Shown one piece after another: positions 33,937 to 42,567 of a DNA stretch of 64,000 nucleotides (positions within the stretch are counted from its first letter, which is position 1; the number at the start of each line of letters is the position of its first letter). The notes below the pieces were generated by a model. The model did no database searches. It was not told the DNA's origin and saw nothing but the letters and a program-made list of their open reading frames with translations. The stretch comes from Bog-375 sp049587755 (GTDB lineage Bacteria; Acidobacteriota; Terriglobia; Bryobacterales; Bryobacteraceae): assembly GCA_049587755.1 (NCBI GenBank), contig JBAVEN010000012.1:23575-87574 (forward strand), read 5' to 3'. The position numbers and the translations under genes are program-made.

Positions 33937-35490
33937 CTACAGCGGCATCAAACCGTGCTTCTTGGGTGGGCGCAACTCCCGCTTGGTGCCTAGGTATTCG
34001 AGCGCGCGCGCCACGTGGCGGCGGGTCAGCGCCGGCTCAATCACCGCATCCACCAGGCGGCGTCCGGCGGCCACATAGGGATTGGAAAACGCGTCGCGGT
34101 AACGCGCAATCAGCTCCTGGCGGCGCGCAGCCTTGTCCTCAGCGTCCTGAATTTCCTTGCGGAACACGATCTCTGCCGCGCCCTCCGCGCCCATCACCGC
34201 CACCTCGGCGGTAGGCCAGGCGAAGACGCGGTCCGCGCCTAGGTCCTTGCCGCACATCGCCAGGTAGGCGCCTCCATAAGACTTGCGCAGAATCACCGTG
34301 ATCTTGGGAACCGTGGCCGCCGAATACGCGAACAGCATCTTGGCGCCGTGCCGGATGATGCCGCCGTGTTCCTGCTTCACTCCCGGCAGAAAACCCGGCA
34401 CGTCCACGAGCGTAAGCAGGGAGATATTAAACGCGTTGCAGAAGCGGATGAAGCGCGACGCTTTGCTGGAAGCGTCGATGTCCAGCGCTCCCGCCTTCAC
34501 CGCCGGTTGGTTGGCAATCACTCCCACCGTGCGGCCGTTCACCCGCGCAAACCCGATGATGATGTTCTGCGCGAAGCCGCGCTGCACCTCGAGGAAATCG
34601 CCGAAGTCCACCACCGCCAGAATCACCTTGCGAACGTCGTACGCTTTCTTGCCATCCACCGGCACCATTTCTTCGAGCGCCGGGTTGGGATCCACGCTGG
34701 CGTCGCCTTCCACCTGCGGCGGATCCTCCATATTGTTGGCGGGCAGGAAGCTGAGCAGCTTCTGGCACAACGCCACCGCATGCTGGTCGTTTTCGGCAAT
34801 GAAGTGGATCACTCCCGAATTCACCATGTGCGCCTCCGGGCCGCCCAGTTGTTCGGCGGTAACGGTCTCGCCCGTTACCTGTTTGATCACCGAAGGTCCG
34901 GTGATGAACATCTGCGCCTGGCGGGTCTGAATGATGAAATCGGTCAGCGCGGGGCTGTAGGCCGCACCGCCCGCGCACGGCCCGCAGATCAGCGAAATCT
35001 GCGGCACCGCGCCGGAAAGCATCACGTTGGCGTAGAACACCTTGCCGTAGCCGGAGAGCGAGTCGATGCCTTCCTGCACGCGGGCGCCGCCGGAATCGTT
35101 CATGAATACAAACGGCGAGCCGGTCTTGAGCGCTTGCTGCATGATCTCGGCGACCTTGATGGAATGTACCTCCCCGGCCGAGCCGCCGGCCACGGTGAAA
35201 TCCTGGCTGGCCAGGTGCACCAGACGGCCACCCACCGAGGCCGCGCCAGTCACCACGCCATCGGCCGGCATGATCTTCCCTTCCATGCCGAACATAGTGG
35301 CGCGGTGCTCGGCGAACAGGCCATTCTCTTCGAAGCTCGACGCGTCGACCAGCGCCTCGATGCGCTCACGTGCCGTCAGCTTCCCCGACTGGCGGTGCTT
35401 TTCCAGCTTGTCCGCGCCGCCGCCCAGCATTACCGTCTCGCGCCGCCGCTTCAACTCTTCGACTTTCTCTTGCATTGTGGTGGTGGTCAT
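33937..35490 (-). CDS. Methylmalonyl-CoA carboxyltransferase 12S subunit (acyl-CoA carboxylase beta type)
   Basis: 517 aa of the crotonase-fold carboxyltransferase family. N-terminal half: GKLTARERIEALVD, GKIMPADGVVTG, FMNDSGGARVQEG, CGPCAGGAAYSPALTDF. C-terminal half: DVPGFLPGVKQEHGGIIRHG and KSYGGAYLAMCGKDLGAD. It transfers CO2 between biotin and the acyl-CoA (methylmalonyl-CoA / propionyl-CoA). No biotin carboxylase gene accompanies it, and a 5S gene does, so transcarboxylase is more likely than ATP-dependent propionyl-CoA carboxylase. Confidence 0.92.
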   Translation of the reverse strand: MTTTTMQEKVEELKRRRETVMLGGGADKLEKHRQSGKLTARERIEALVDASSFEENGLFAEHRATMFGMEGKIMPADGVVTGAASVGGRLVHLASQDFTVAGGSAGEVHSIKVAEIMQQALKTGSPFVFMNDSGGARVQEGIDSLSGYGKVFYANVMLSGAVPQISLICGPCAGGAAYSPALTDFIIQTRQAQMFITGPSVIKQVTGETVTAEQLGGPEAHMVNSGVIHFIAENDQHAVALCQKLLSFLPANNMEDPPQVEGDASVDPNPALEEMVPVDGKKAYDVRKVILAVVDFGDFLEVQRGFAQNIIIGFARVNGRTVGVIANQPAVKAGALDIDASSKASRFIRFCNAFNISLLTLVDVPGFLPGVKQEHGGIIRHGAKMLFAYSAATVPKITVILRKSYGGAYLAMCGKDLGADRVFAWPTAEVAVMGAEGAAEIVFRKEIQDAEDKAARRQELIARYRDAFSNPYVAAGRRLVDAVIEPALTRRHVARALEYLGTKRELRPPKKHGLMPL

Positions 35491-35569
35491 ATTTCGAGCT
35501 CTCGTATCTTGGTTCCCGCTGTTTCGGCTTACGACGCCTGTCCACGCCGCGGCGCAAAGGCGCCGGCTC

Positions 35570-37072
35570 TTACGCCGGCGACACCGTCACCTTATGGGTG
35601 TGACCATTCAGCTTCACGTCGTAGGTAATCGTAGTGGTCACCGGCCCCTTCCCGTTTTCCGCCGCCTGGGCCGCGGCCGGCGCCGGCGCCGCCGCCGGAT
35701 CCTTACCCAGGTTCTTGGGCCCATTCGCGCGTGCCGGGAAGAACTTTGGCGCCACACCCGGAAACATCGCGTAAGTTAGCACGTCTTCGTCCGACCCGTT
35801 GCAGCCATCGAGCGCCAGCGCCGCCGATCGCAATTCCTGCCATTCCGGCTTCAGCAGATCGGCGGGGCGGGTACTGATGGGCTGCTTGTTCGTCTGTTTG
35901 GCCGCCAGCTCCAGCACGTGGCGGTCGCGCCGGCCCAGCGTTTCGCCGTAATAGCCCAGCATCAGGTCGGCGAACTCGCCGGTCAGCACCTTGTACCGGC
36001 CCATCATCACATTGAAAACCGCTTGCGTGCCGATGATCTGGCTGGAAGGCGTGACCAGCGGCGGGAAACCTGCATCCTCGCGCACCCGCGGCACTTCCTC
36101 CAGCACCTCCTTCATGCGGCCGCCCGCTTTCTGCTGCTTGAGCTGGCTTTCCAGGTTGGAAATCATGCCGCCGGGTATCTGGCTGTCAAAAATCTCCGTG
36201 TCCACGCCGGTAATGTTGGAAAGAAACTCCTTGTAGCGCGGGCGGATCTTGTCGAAATGGGCTTTGATTGCCAGCAGCCGCTTCTTGTCCAGGCGGGTCG
36301 AATAGGGCGTGCCTTCCAGCATCTCCATCAGGCTTTCGGTCGGATTGTGGCCGGGGCCCAGGCTGAGCGAGCTGATCGAGGTATCCACACAGTCCGCCCC
36401 CGCTTCGATGGCCTTCATCAGGCTCACCATGGTGACGCCGGTGGTGGCGTGCACGTGCACGTGGACGCGCGTTTCTTCGCCGCAGGCCTGCTTGATGCCT
36501 TTCACCAGATCGTAGGCGGGCTGCGGCTTCAGCAGGGCGGCCATATCCTTGATGCAGATCGAATCGCAGCCCAGCTCCAGCAGCCGCTCCGCCATCTCGA
36601 CAAAGCCGGTGATGGTGTGCAGCGGGCTGACGGTGTAACAGATGGTTCCTTGCGCATGCTTGCCGGCGCGCTGCACCGCCGTCACCGCACGCCGAAGGTT
36701 GCGGATATCGTTCAACGCATCAAACACGCGGAAGATGTCCATCCCGTTTGCCGCCGCCTTGTCCACGAAGCGGTCCACCACCGTGTCTTCGTAGTGCCGG
36801 TAGCCCAGCAGGTTCTGCCCGCGCAACAACATCTGCAGGCGCGTGTTGGGCATGAGTTTGCGGAACGTGCGCAGGCGCTCCCACGGGTCTTCGTTGAGGA
36901 ATCGAATGCAGGCGTCGAACGTAGCGCCGCCCCAACATTCGGCCGACCAATAGCCCGCTTTATCTATATCCTCGCAGGCCGGAACCATGTCTTCCATCGC
37001 CATCCGCGTGGCCAGCAGGCTCTGATGGCCGTCCCTAAGTATAAGTTCAGTGATATCTATAGCCTTCGTCAT
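35570..37072 (-). CDS. Transcarboxylase 5S subunit / pyruvate carboxylase subunit B
   Basis: 500 aa HMG-CoA-lyase-like barrel. LILRDGHQSLLATRM gives a metal ligand, SICIKDMAALLKP the carbamylated lysine, and VHVHVHATTGVTM the metal-binding histidines. The conserved PxLVTPSSQIIGTQAVFNV block follows. It moves a carboxyl group between biotin and pyruvate/oxaloacetate. The C-terminal 20 residues (ITYDVKLNGHTHKVTV) look like the start of a biotin-carrier region with no biotin domain, as if the carrier had split off into its own gene. Probably first gene of the minus-strand operon. Confidence 0.92.
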   Translation of the reverse strand: MTKAIDITELILRDGHQSLLATRMAMEDMVPACEDIDKAGYWSAECWGGATFDACIRFLNEDPWERLRTFRKLMPNTRLQMLLRGQNLLGYRHYEDTVVDRFVDKAAANGMDIFRVFDALNDIRNLRRAVTAVQRAGKHAQGTICYTVSPLHTITGFVEMAERLLELGCDSICIKDMAALLKPQPAYDLVKGIKQACGEETRVHVHVHATTGVTMVSLMKAIEAGADCVDTSISSLSLGPGHNPTESLMEMLEGTPYSTRLDKKRLLAIKAHFDKIRPRYKEFLSNITGVDTEIFDSQIPGGMISNLESQLKQQKAGGRMKEVLEEVPRVREDAGFPPLVTPSSQIIGTQAVFNVMMGRYKVLTGEFADLMLGYYGETLGRRDRHVLELAAKQTNKQPISTRPADLLKPEWQELRSAALALDGCNGSDEDVLTYAMFPGVAPKFFPARANGPKNLGKDPAAAPAPAAAQAAENGKGPVTTTITYDVKLNGHTHKVTVSPA

Positions 37073-37386
37073 GACATGACCTCAATAACCCTCAGCAGGA
37101 GCCGTTCTGGGCTGTCGCAAGAGTGCTAAAAATGCTCTACTCTATTGTCCCTCGAATGCGAGTGAATTGGCGATAAAAAGATGCAGGGGTCTCGAATCGA
37201 AATCGTAAATACTGTCAGTTCAGTAAGAACTTGTTAGCCGATTCTACGCGACGCGGAATCCTCGCGGGAGCGATTTTCACATGATGACGAAATTGTCAGC
37301 AGGATCAGCTTCTGCGTAGCCAAACGCGGCGCATTGGAGCTGATTCGGCTCACAGCACAAGTCAGCATCATGCAAAGTCGGGGCAC
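37073..37386. other. Upstream region of transcarboxylase operon, no gene
   Basis: 314 bp with no supported coding sequence. It should hold the promoter of the 9-kb minus-strand propionate operon. GAGTGCTAA (37121-37129) and a facing ATGCTC form a small inverted pair but no full known operator is recognised. Confidence 0.4.
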
Positions 37387-37734
37387 TCAGTTTTCGACAA
37401 ACGACTTTAGCCGGGCCAGTGCCTGATCCCACTGCTCCGAAACGAGGTCGAGGTATTTCCTAAGTTCTTCCATCGGCGCCGGATCGAATGCGAATAGCTT
37501 CTGGCGGCCGGCGCGGATGCTGTGCGCGATCCCGGCGCGCTCCAGCACACGCAGATGCTTGGTGATGGCCTGCCGGGTCAGCTTGGATCCCCCGCTCAAT
37601 TGGGAAATCGAACAAGGCCGCCCAACGGAGAGCTTCGCAACCAGCGATAGCCGCGTTTCATCGCCCAGCGCGGCGAAGAGAGGTGCCTGAACCCTCCGTT
37701 TGCCAACGATGCCGCTATGGCTTTTGTGCGACAT
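37387..37734 (-). CDS. ArsR-family transcriptional regulator
   Basis: 115 aa winged-helix protein. PLFAALGDETRLSLVAKLS, then SISQLSGGSKLTRQAITKHL (recognition helix) and AGRQKLFAFD (wing). No arsenic or metal Cys motif is visible. ATG 37734 chosen; a TTG 3 codons earlier is possible. It overlaps the 3' end of the SRPBCC gene, so both are cotranscribed. ArsR plus SRPBCC pairs are a common arrangement, in which the regulator probably controls its own operon. Confidence 0.85.
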   Translation of the reverse strand: MSHKSHSGIVGKRRVQAPLFAALGDETRLSLVAKLSVGRPCSISQLSGGSKLTRQAITKHLRVLERAGIAHSIRAGRQKLFAFDPAPMEELRKYLDLVSEQWDQALARLKSFVEN

Positions 37735-38167
37735 AGCCTTCAATGTTCTTCATCTGCACCGTCCAACCTCCATCGTTGCGGCGGAATGCTTCGAGACGGC
37801 GGTCGCTGGGGATTCTGTCGAAGCCGGACTCGGTAAGCAGAAGCAGGGTGCCAGCGGCGGTCTTCTCCAGCTTGAATTCGACCAGCGTAGGCGTCTCCTC
37901 CGAATAATCCGTGTTGGGGTCGACGGAATACGGGTGCCAGGTGAAGGAAAAGAGGCGTTCCGGCTCCATCTTCTGCACGACGGCGTTCCATTCTACGTGT
38001 TCGTAGCCAGGGTAGGTTATGTGGCCCCGCGAGGCCTGACCGGGCACGAATGGGCCATCCAGTTTCACGCGAAACCACTCGCCGAACTCACGGTAGTCCG
38101 TGAGGGCGCGCCAGACCCGCGAAACCGGCGCCGCAAGTTCGATACGCTTCTCGATGCGGTCATTCAT
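37715..38167 (-). CDS. SRPBCC (AHSA1-like) domain protein
   Basis: 150 aa. RIEKRIELAAPVSRVWRALTD opens the fold, followed by GEWFRVKLDGPF, PERLFSFTWHPY and TLLLLTESGFDRIP, typical of activator-of-Hsp90-ATPase-1-like proteins in bacteria. The ligand is unknown. ATG 38167 has a perfect GGAGG 9 bases upstream. It overlaps the ArsR gene by 20 bp. Confidence 0.85.
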   Translation of the reverse strand: MNDRIEKRIELAAPVSRVWRALTDYREFGEWFRVKLDGPFVPGQASRGHITYPGYEHVEWNAVVQKMEPERLFSFTWHPYSVDPNTDYSEETPTLVEFKLEKTAAGTLLLLTESGFDRIPSDRRLEAFRRNDGGWTVQMKNIEGYVAQKP

Positions 38168-38279
38168 CTTGAGCAACCTCCAGGTTGCATATTAACCCGA
38201 CGCAACGGAAAATGCAACCCTCCGGTTGCCTTTCACGAATCCCGGGTCCTCAGCGGGCGCCGCGCGAGGCGGCCTGCCG

Positions 38280-38714
38280 TCAGAGCCGTCCGACCGACGT
38301 CTGCAACAAAAAGCCGACAAGCGACCCGGCTATCGGCGCCGCCAGCCCGCAGAGAATGGCCACGAATGCGCCACGCAAGAAACGGGCCCCGCCGGAGGAG
38401 TCGGCCGGATCCGTGCCGGAAAATAAGAGCGGCAGCAAACAGCCGCTAAAGAACAGGTAGAGGTACCACAGCGAGACTAGCTGCGCAATCAGCGACAGAA
38501 ATGAAGTGATGAATGCCGTGACCTGTATCGCATCGACCATGTTGCCGGTTCCGAACCGTAACGGAGTGCTCACCATCAGCACGCTGGCGCCGAGGCCGAT
38601 GAGGCGCGCGCCGGCCGTCGCGCACAGAATCGACCAGATCCAGATCGTCGAGTACTTACGAACGACGGAATCCAAACTTTCAGCACCGCCGGTTGCTGCC
38701 GTATGATCGTCCAT
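38280..38714 (-). CDS. Small membrane protein, unknown
   Basis: 144 aa from ATG 38714 with GGAGG about 5 bases upstream. It has about four hydrophobic segments: IWSILCATAGARLIGLGASV, VTAFITSFLSLIAQLVSLWY, LFFSGCLLPLLFS and LRGAFVAILCGLAAPIAGSL. No motif recognised. It lies 64 bp downstream of the CDF exporter gene on the same strand, perhaps in one operon. Confidence 0.6.
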   Translation of the reverse strand: MDDHTAATGGAESLDSVVRKYSTIWIWSILCATAGARLIGLGASVLMVSTPLRFGTGNMVDAIQVTAFITSFLSLIAQLVSLWYLYLFFSGCLLPLLFSGTDPADSSGGARFLRGAFVAILCGLAAPIAGSLVGFLLQTSVGRL

Positions 38715-38778
38715 AAAACCTCCAGGCCCGAGCGTACGTCTCGGGCGAACCGGAGTCAACAGCGGGCCGCGCGCCGTT

Positions 38779-39714
38779 TCAGTGCTGGTGCCCTTCGTGT
38801 CCCTCGGCGGAAACCGGGATGGCGCACCCATTTTCGGAAATGGCGCAGCTCAAATGCTCGAACTGCACCGTGCTATGGAAGATGTGAAATCGCTCGGCCA
38901 GCACCTGGTTCAGCCGGCGCAGTACCACATCGCTGGCCGACGTTGGAATATCGGCGATGGTTGCGTGGCAGCTCAGCGCACGTGTGCTCGAGCCCAGGCT
39001 CCAGATGTGCAGGTCGTGGACGTCCAACACGCCTTCCACGCTCCGCATCGCGGAGATGACGTCGCTCAAGCTCAGGCCGCGCGGCAGTCCCTCCAGCAGA
39101 ATGTTGAGGGACTCGCGGATGATGTCCCATGCGGTCCATACGATCAGCAGCGCGATCAGAATCGAAAGCCAGGGGTCGATCTGCCGCCAGCCGGTGAAGC
39201 GGATGGCCACAGCGCCGATGACGATGGCAATCGAGCCGAGTGCGTCGCCCAGCATGTGGACGAACGCGCTGCGCACGTTGAGATCGTTCCGCGAGGATGA
39301 CCGCAGTGCCAGCATGATGCCGCCGTTCACCACCAGGCCCAGTGCCGCCACCGCCATCATGATGACCTCGTTCACCGGCGCGGGGTGGCGCAGCCGCTCC
39401 ACGCTTTCCCAGAGGATCCAGACCGAAAGCGCCACCAGCGTCGCCGCGTTGACGAATGCCGCCAGCACGCCGGCGCGGTGATAGCCGTAAGTCTTGATCT
39501 CGTCGGCTGGCTTGGACTGGAAATAAACGCCGAACCAGGCCAGCAGCAGCGCCAGCCCGTCGGTGAAGTTATGGCCGGCGTCGGAGAGCAAGGCCAGCGA
39601 GTGGGCACGCATTCCCGCCGCCGCTTCCACCGCGACGAAGACTAGCGTGGCGGCCAGCGACCAGCGCAGGACGCCGCCCGCGCCGCCGGAGTGGGAATTG
39701 GCGTGCGAATGCAA
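38779..39714 (-). CDS. Cation diffusion facilitator (CzcD/ZitB-type) metal exporter
   Basis: 311 aa. Six membrane helices with the paired metal-site motifs SDAGHNFTD (helix 2) and HMLGDALGS (helix 5), a C-terminal cytoplasmic ferredoxin-like domain (LDVHDLHIWSLGSST), and His-rich ends (HSHANSHSG, EGHEGHQH). It exports Zn2+ or similar divalent metals in exchange for protons. The start is TTG 39714 with a weak SD; the next ATG would remove helix 1. Confidence 0.9.
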   Translation of the reverse strand: MHSHANSHSGGAGGVLRWSLAATLVFVAVEAAAGMRAHSLALLSDAGHNFTDGLALLLAWFGVYFQSKPADEIKTYGYHRAGVLAAFVNAATLVALSVWILWESVERLRHPAPVNEVIMMAVAALGLVVNGGIMLALRSSSRNDLNVRSAFVHMLGDALGSIAIVIGAVAIRFTGWRQIDPWLSILIALLIVWTAWDIIRESLNILLEGLPRGLSLSDVISAMRSVEGVLDVHDLHIWSLGSSTRALSCHATIADIPTSASDVVLRRLNQVLAERFHIFHSTVQFEHLSCAISENGCAIPVSAEGHEGHQH

Positions 39715-39828
39715 AAGGTTTACTCAGCCCTTGGCCGGAGGCGCGGCCCAGTGCCCGCGAATCCGCTTCCTCTATTTATTTTACGCGCGTAGCTGGGGGC
39801 GGCGGCAAGATCGATTGCATTGACCGGC

Positions 39829-40608
39829 TCACAGCAGCCGGAAATTCACTTCCACCTCGGCACTGCACGAGACCGGCTTGCCGTTGCGGTAGGCGGGGCG
39901 GAAGCGCCAGCGGCCAACGGCCTCGACGGCGCGCTCCTCCAGGCCGAAGCCGAGGGGTTGGCAGACGCGGATGTTGCGCGGCCGGCCGTTGGCATCGATT
40001 TCGACGAGCAGGATCACCGTGCCCTGGACCTTGCCCTTGCGCGCCTCTTCGGAATAGGCCGGTTCGGTCTTCACCAACAACACCGGCGCGGTGAAGACGC
40101 CGCGCGCAGCCTCAATGCCGGATCCGCCTACGCCGCCGGTTCCCGGGCCGGCGCCAGGACCCCGGCCGGCACCAACGCCGCCGCCAATGCCGATGCCGAT
40201 GCCGTTACCTTTGCCGGGCCCGCCGGAATTCGTCCCGAAGATGCCGGCCGGGGCGCCCCAGTGCTCGACATTTACCACCGGCATAACCGTTTCGTAAGGC
40301 GCCAGGATGGCAGGCTCGATGGACAGCTTGGGATCGGGATTGCGGATTTCAACCACCGGTGGAGTGAAGACGCGCGGGGCCGGACGCGGCAAATGCCCGA
40401 GCTGCGGCGGAGCGGTCTGGCTCTGGCCTCCACCTCCGCCGCGGTCCTCAGCGGGAGGCAAGAAGACGAGATCGCGCGCCGCGAGCAGCATGGGGCGCAT
40501 CAGAGCGATGGGCGGATTGGTGCCCGCGGTGGAGAACAGTATCAGCCCGATGGCGGCGGCGTGAAGCAGCACCGAGTAGAGAGTGGAACGTGCGCGTGAA
40601 CCAGTCAT
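39829..40608 (-). CDS. TonB-family energy-transducer-like protein
   Basis: 259 aa. N-terminal anchor (STLYSVLLHAAAIGLILFST), a Pro-rich stretch, a striking Gly-rich linker (GIGIGIGGGVGAGRGPGAGP, about residues 135-165), and a C-terminal TonB domain: PAYSEEARKGKVQGTVILLV, PLGFGLEERAVEAVGRWRFR. It may energise an outer-membrane receptor or act in another periplasm-spanning role; no ExbBD is nearby. The Gly linker replaces the usual Pro-Lys/Pro-Glu repeats. Confidence 0.8.
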   Translation of the reverse strand: MTGSRARSTLYSVLLHAAAIGLILFSTAGTNPPIALMRPMLLAARDLVFLPPAEDRGGGGGQSQTAPPQLGHLPRPAPRVFTPPVVEIRNPDPKLSIEPAILAPYETVMPVVNVEHWGAPAGIFGTNSGGPGKGNGIGIGIGGGVGAGRGPGAGPGTGGVGGSGIEAARGVFTAPVLLVKTEPAYSEEARKGKVQGTVILLVEIDANGRPRNIRVCQPLGFGLEERAVEAVGRWRFRPAYRNGKPVSCSAEVEVNFRLL

Positions 40609-40771
40609 GGCTGTGCACCTGCCACCAAGGCTGGTGCAGATGCGAGGCCATCTCGCAGGTGCTTTGTTACGAGCGCCGGCGCAGGCTCTGCCCGTGGCGC
40701 GGCGAGAAACACTGTGCGAACCAAGGAACGGTGGTGGCGTGCGTAACGCTCCCTACGCTACGGCAGCTTTC

Positions 40772-41392
40772 TCAGATGCCAGCCGAACTTTGCCGGCCGC
40801 TGACAAAGCGGTTGCCGCGCAGGATAAAACGCAAAGGCCGCTCCGCGCAGATGCGGATGCCGATTCGCGGCGTCGCCTGAATCTCCAGTGCACGTGGTGA
40901 CGCCGGCTCGCGCACCACCAGGCTGCCGCGGGTGACGTCTGCGCCGTAGTCGGCGCGGGTGATGGCCATCGCCATGGTGAGCCGGCCGGGACCGCGGGCG
41001 ATATCCTCCAATTTGCCCGCAGCGGGACGCCGCTCGCGCATCAGCTCGATGCCCGCCACCGGTTCCAAGGCGCGAATCAGGACGCAACCCGGCGTGCCCG
41101 CCGGCTCGGTTACCAGGTTGAGGCATTCATACATGCCGTAGATCAAATAGACGTAGGCGTGGCCCGGAGGACCGAAAATGATGCGGGTGCGGCCGGTGAT
41201 GCCGCGCGCGGAATGGGAAGCCAAGTCGTCGCGGCCGGGATACGCTTCGGTCTCAACGATGATACCGGCAGCCGCTCCGTGCATGAGCACCTTGCCGAGC
41301 AGGGCGCGCGCCACTTCGGCGGTCGGCCGCTCATAGAAGGGCCGTTTGAGAATGGGGCCGTAGTGCAGCATCGCCGAACCATCTTCGCCCAT
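40772..41392 (-). CDS. 3-methyladenine DNA glycosylase (AAG/MPG type)
   Basis: 206 aa. FYERPTAEVARALLGKVLMH, IVETEAYPGRDDLASHS (catalytic Glu in VETEAY), FGPPGHAYVYLIYGMYECLN and GPGRLTMAMAI are diagnostic of the mammalian-type alkyladenine glycosylase family. It removes alkylated purines in base-excision repair. ATG 41392 is 24 bp from the divergent thpR start, so the promoters overlap. Confidence 0.93.
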   Translation of the reverse strand: MGEDGSAMLHYGPILKRPFYERPTAEVARALLGKVLMHGAAAGIIVETEAYPGRDDLASHSARGITGRTRIIFGPPGHAYVYLIYGMYECLNLVTEPAGTPGCVLIRALEPVAGIELMRERRPAAGKLEDIARGPGRLTMAMAITRADYGADVTRGSLVVREPASPRALEIQATPRIGIRICAERPLRFILRGNRFVSGRQSSAGI

Positions 41393-41416
41393 GCGCCGTT
41401 ACAATGGGAAGCGCCC

Positions 41417-41965
41417 ATGCGATTGTTCACCGCCCTGGACCTGGCGCCCGGCGTGGCCGCCAACCTGCAACGGCTGCTGACGCAGCTTCGGCCCACCGCG
41501 CGCATCCAATGGAGCCCGCCCGCCAACCTGCACATCACCACCAAGTTCATCGGCGAATGGCCGGAGCCGCGGCTGGCCGAGTTGAAAACCGCCCTCGCCT
41601 CCCTTCCGGCGCGAGCGGATATACAGGTGCGCATCCATCACCTGGGTTTTTTCCCCAATCCACACGCGCCGCGGGTGTTCTGGTGCGGCATCGAGGCGCC
41701 CGGCTTGGCCGAACTGGCCGCCGAAACGGATCGCGCTACCGCCGCGTTGGGCGTCGCGGCGGAAACCCGCGCCTTCTCGCCGCACCTCACCCTGGCCAGA
41801 ATCAAGGAACGCCTCAACCTGCAACCGCTGCGGGAGGCCATCGCCGCGCTGCCCGAGCTCGAATTCGGCGGCTTCGCGGCCGCGGCCTTCTGCCTCTACA
41901 GAAGTCAATTGCGTCTCGGCGGGAGCGTGTACACTAAGCTTGCGGAGTTTCCCTTCCAGCCATGA
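41417..41965 (+). CDS. thpR: RNA 2',3'-cyclic phosphodiesterase (2H family, LigT-like)
   Basis: 182 aa. It begins MRLFTALDL and has the two HxTx catalytic motifs, NLHITTKFIGE and SPHLTLARIK, about 90 residues apart, as in 2H phosphoesterases. It opens cyclic phosphates on RNA ends. The stop overlaps the plsY start by 4 bp, making thpR-plsY-gpsA a coupled run. Confidence 0.92.
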   Translation: MRLFTALDLAPGVAANLQRLLTQLRPTARIQWSPPANLHITTKFIGEWPEPRLAELKTALASLPARADIQVRIHHLGFFPNPHAPRVFWCGIEAPGLAELAAETDRATAALGVAAETRAFSPHLTLARIKERLNLQPLREAIAALPELEFGGFAAAAFCLYRSQLRLGGSVYTKLAEFPFQP

Positions 41966-42567
41966 TGCCCCTCGCCGCTTGCCTGCTCGCTTATTTCCTG
42001 GGAGCAATTCCGTTTGGATTCATCCTGGTGAAATGGAAAACCGGCGGCGACGTGCGCGGCGTGGGCAGCGGTAATATCGGCGCCACTAATGTGCTCCGCG
42101 CCACGGGCTGGACGGTGGGCGTGATTACGCTGCTGCTCGATATCGCCAAGGGGTACCTCGCCGTGTGGGCGGCGGGCAGGTTGACCGGCGGTGAAGTGCG
42201 CTGGATGGCCGCCGCCGCGGTGGCGGTGATGCTGGGCCACGCTTACCCGGTGTTCCTCGCCTTTCGCGGCGGCAAGGCGGTGGCCAGTTTCGTTGGCGCC
42301 TTTCTGTGCTTGACGCCGCTGGCTTTGGCGGCAGTGCTGGTGGTGTTCGTTGGGGTGGTGGCCTGGACGCGGCACATTTCGATGGGGTCGATCGTGGCGG
42401 CGGCGGTTTTCCCGCTGGCGGTTTGGCTGATTGCGGTGCCGCCGTTGTCCGTGGAGGCGGCGGCGTTGGTTGCCGCCACACTTATTATTTACAAGCATAG
42501 TAATAACATCCGGCGGCTGCGTGCCGGAACCGAAAACGTGTTCACTTTTGGAGCCAGGAAGTCGTGA
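41962..42567 (+). CDS. plsY: Acyl-phosphate:glycerol-3-phosphate acyltransferase PlsY
   Basis: 201 aa membrane enzyme for the first step of phospholipid synthesis. Signature loops: GSGNIGATNVLRATG, FRGGKAVASFVGAF and the C-terminal KHSNNIRRLRAGTE. Five hydrophobic segments. It starts at ATG 41962 inside the thpR stop and overlaps gpsA by 4 bp (GTGA). Pairing with gpsA supplies glycerol 3-phosphate to the same pathway. Confidence 0.95.
   Translation: MMPLAACLLAYFLGAIPFGFILVKWKTGGDVRGVGSGNIGATNVLRATGWTVGVITLLLDIAKGYLAVWAAGRLTGGEVRWMAAAAVAVMLGHAYPVFLAFRGGKAVASFVGAFLCLTPLALAAVLVVFVGVVAWTRHISMGSIVAAAVFPLAVWLIAVPPLSVEAAALVAATLIIYKHSNNIRRLRAGTENVFTFGARKS

Noticed and set aside
37121..37129. GAGTGCTAA, half of a CIRCE heat-shock operator
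   Set aside because: The required TTAGCACTC nine bases upstream is not there (the sequence is CCGTTCTGG), so HrcA control cannot be claimed.
37190..37200. tRNA T-loop-like GGTCTCGAATCG
   Set aside because: No matching acceptor, D-arm or anticodon arm can be folded around it; no tRNA called.
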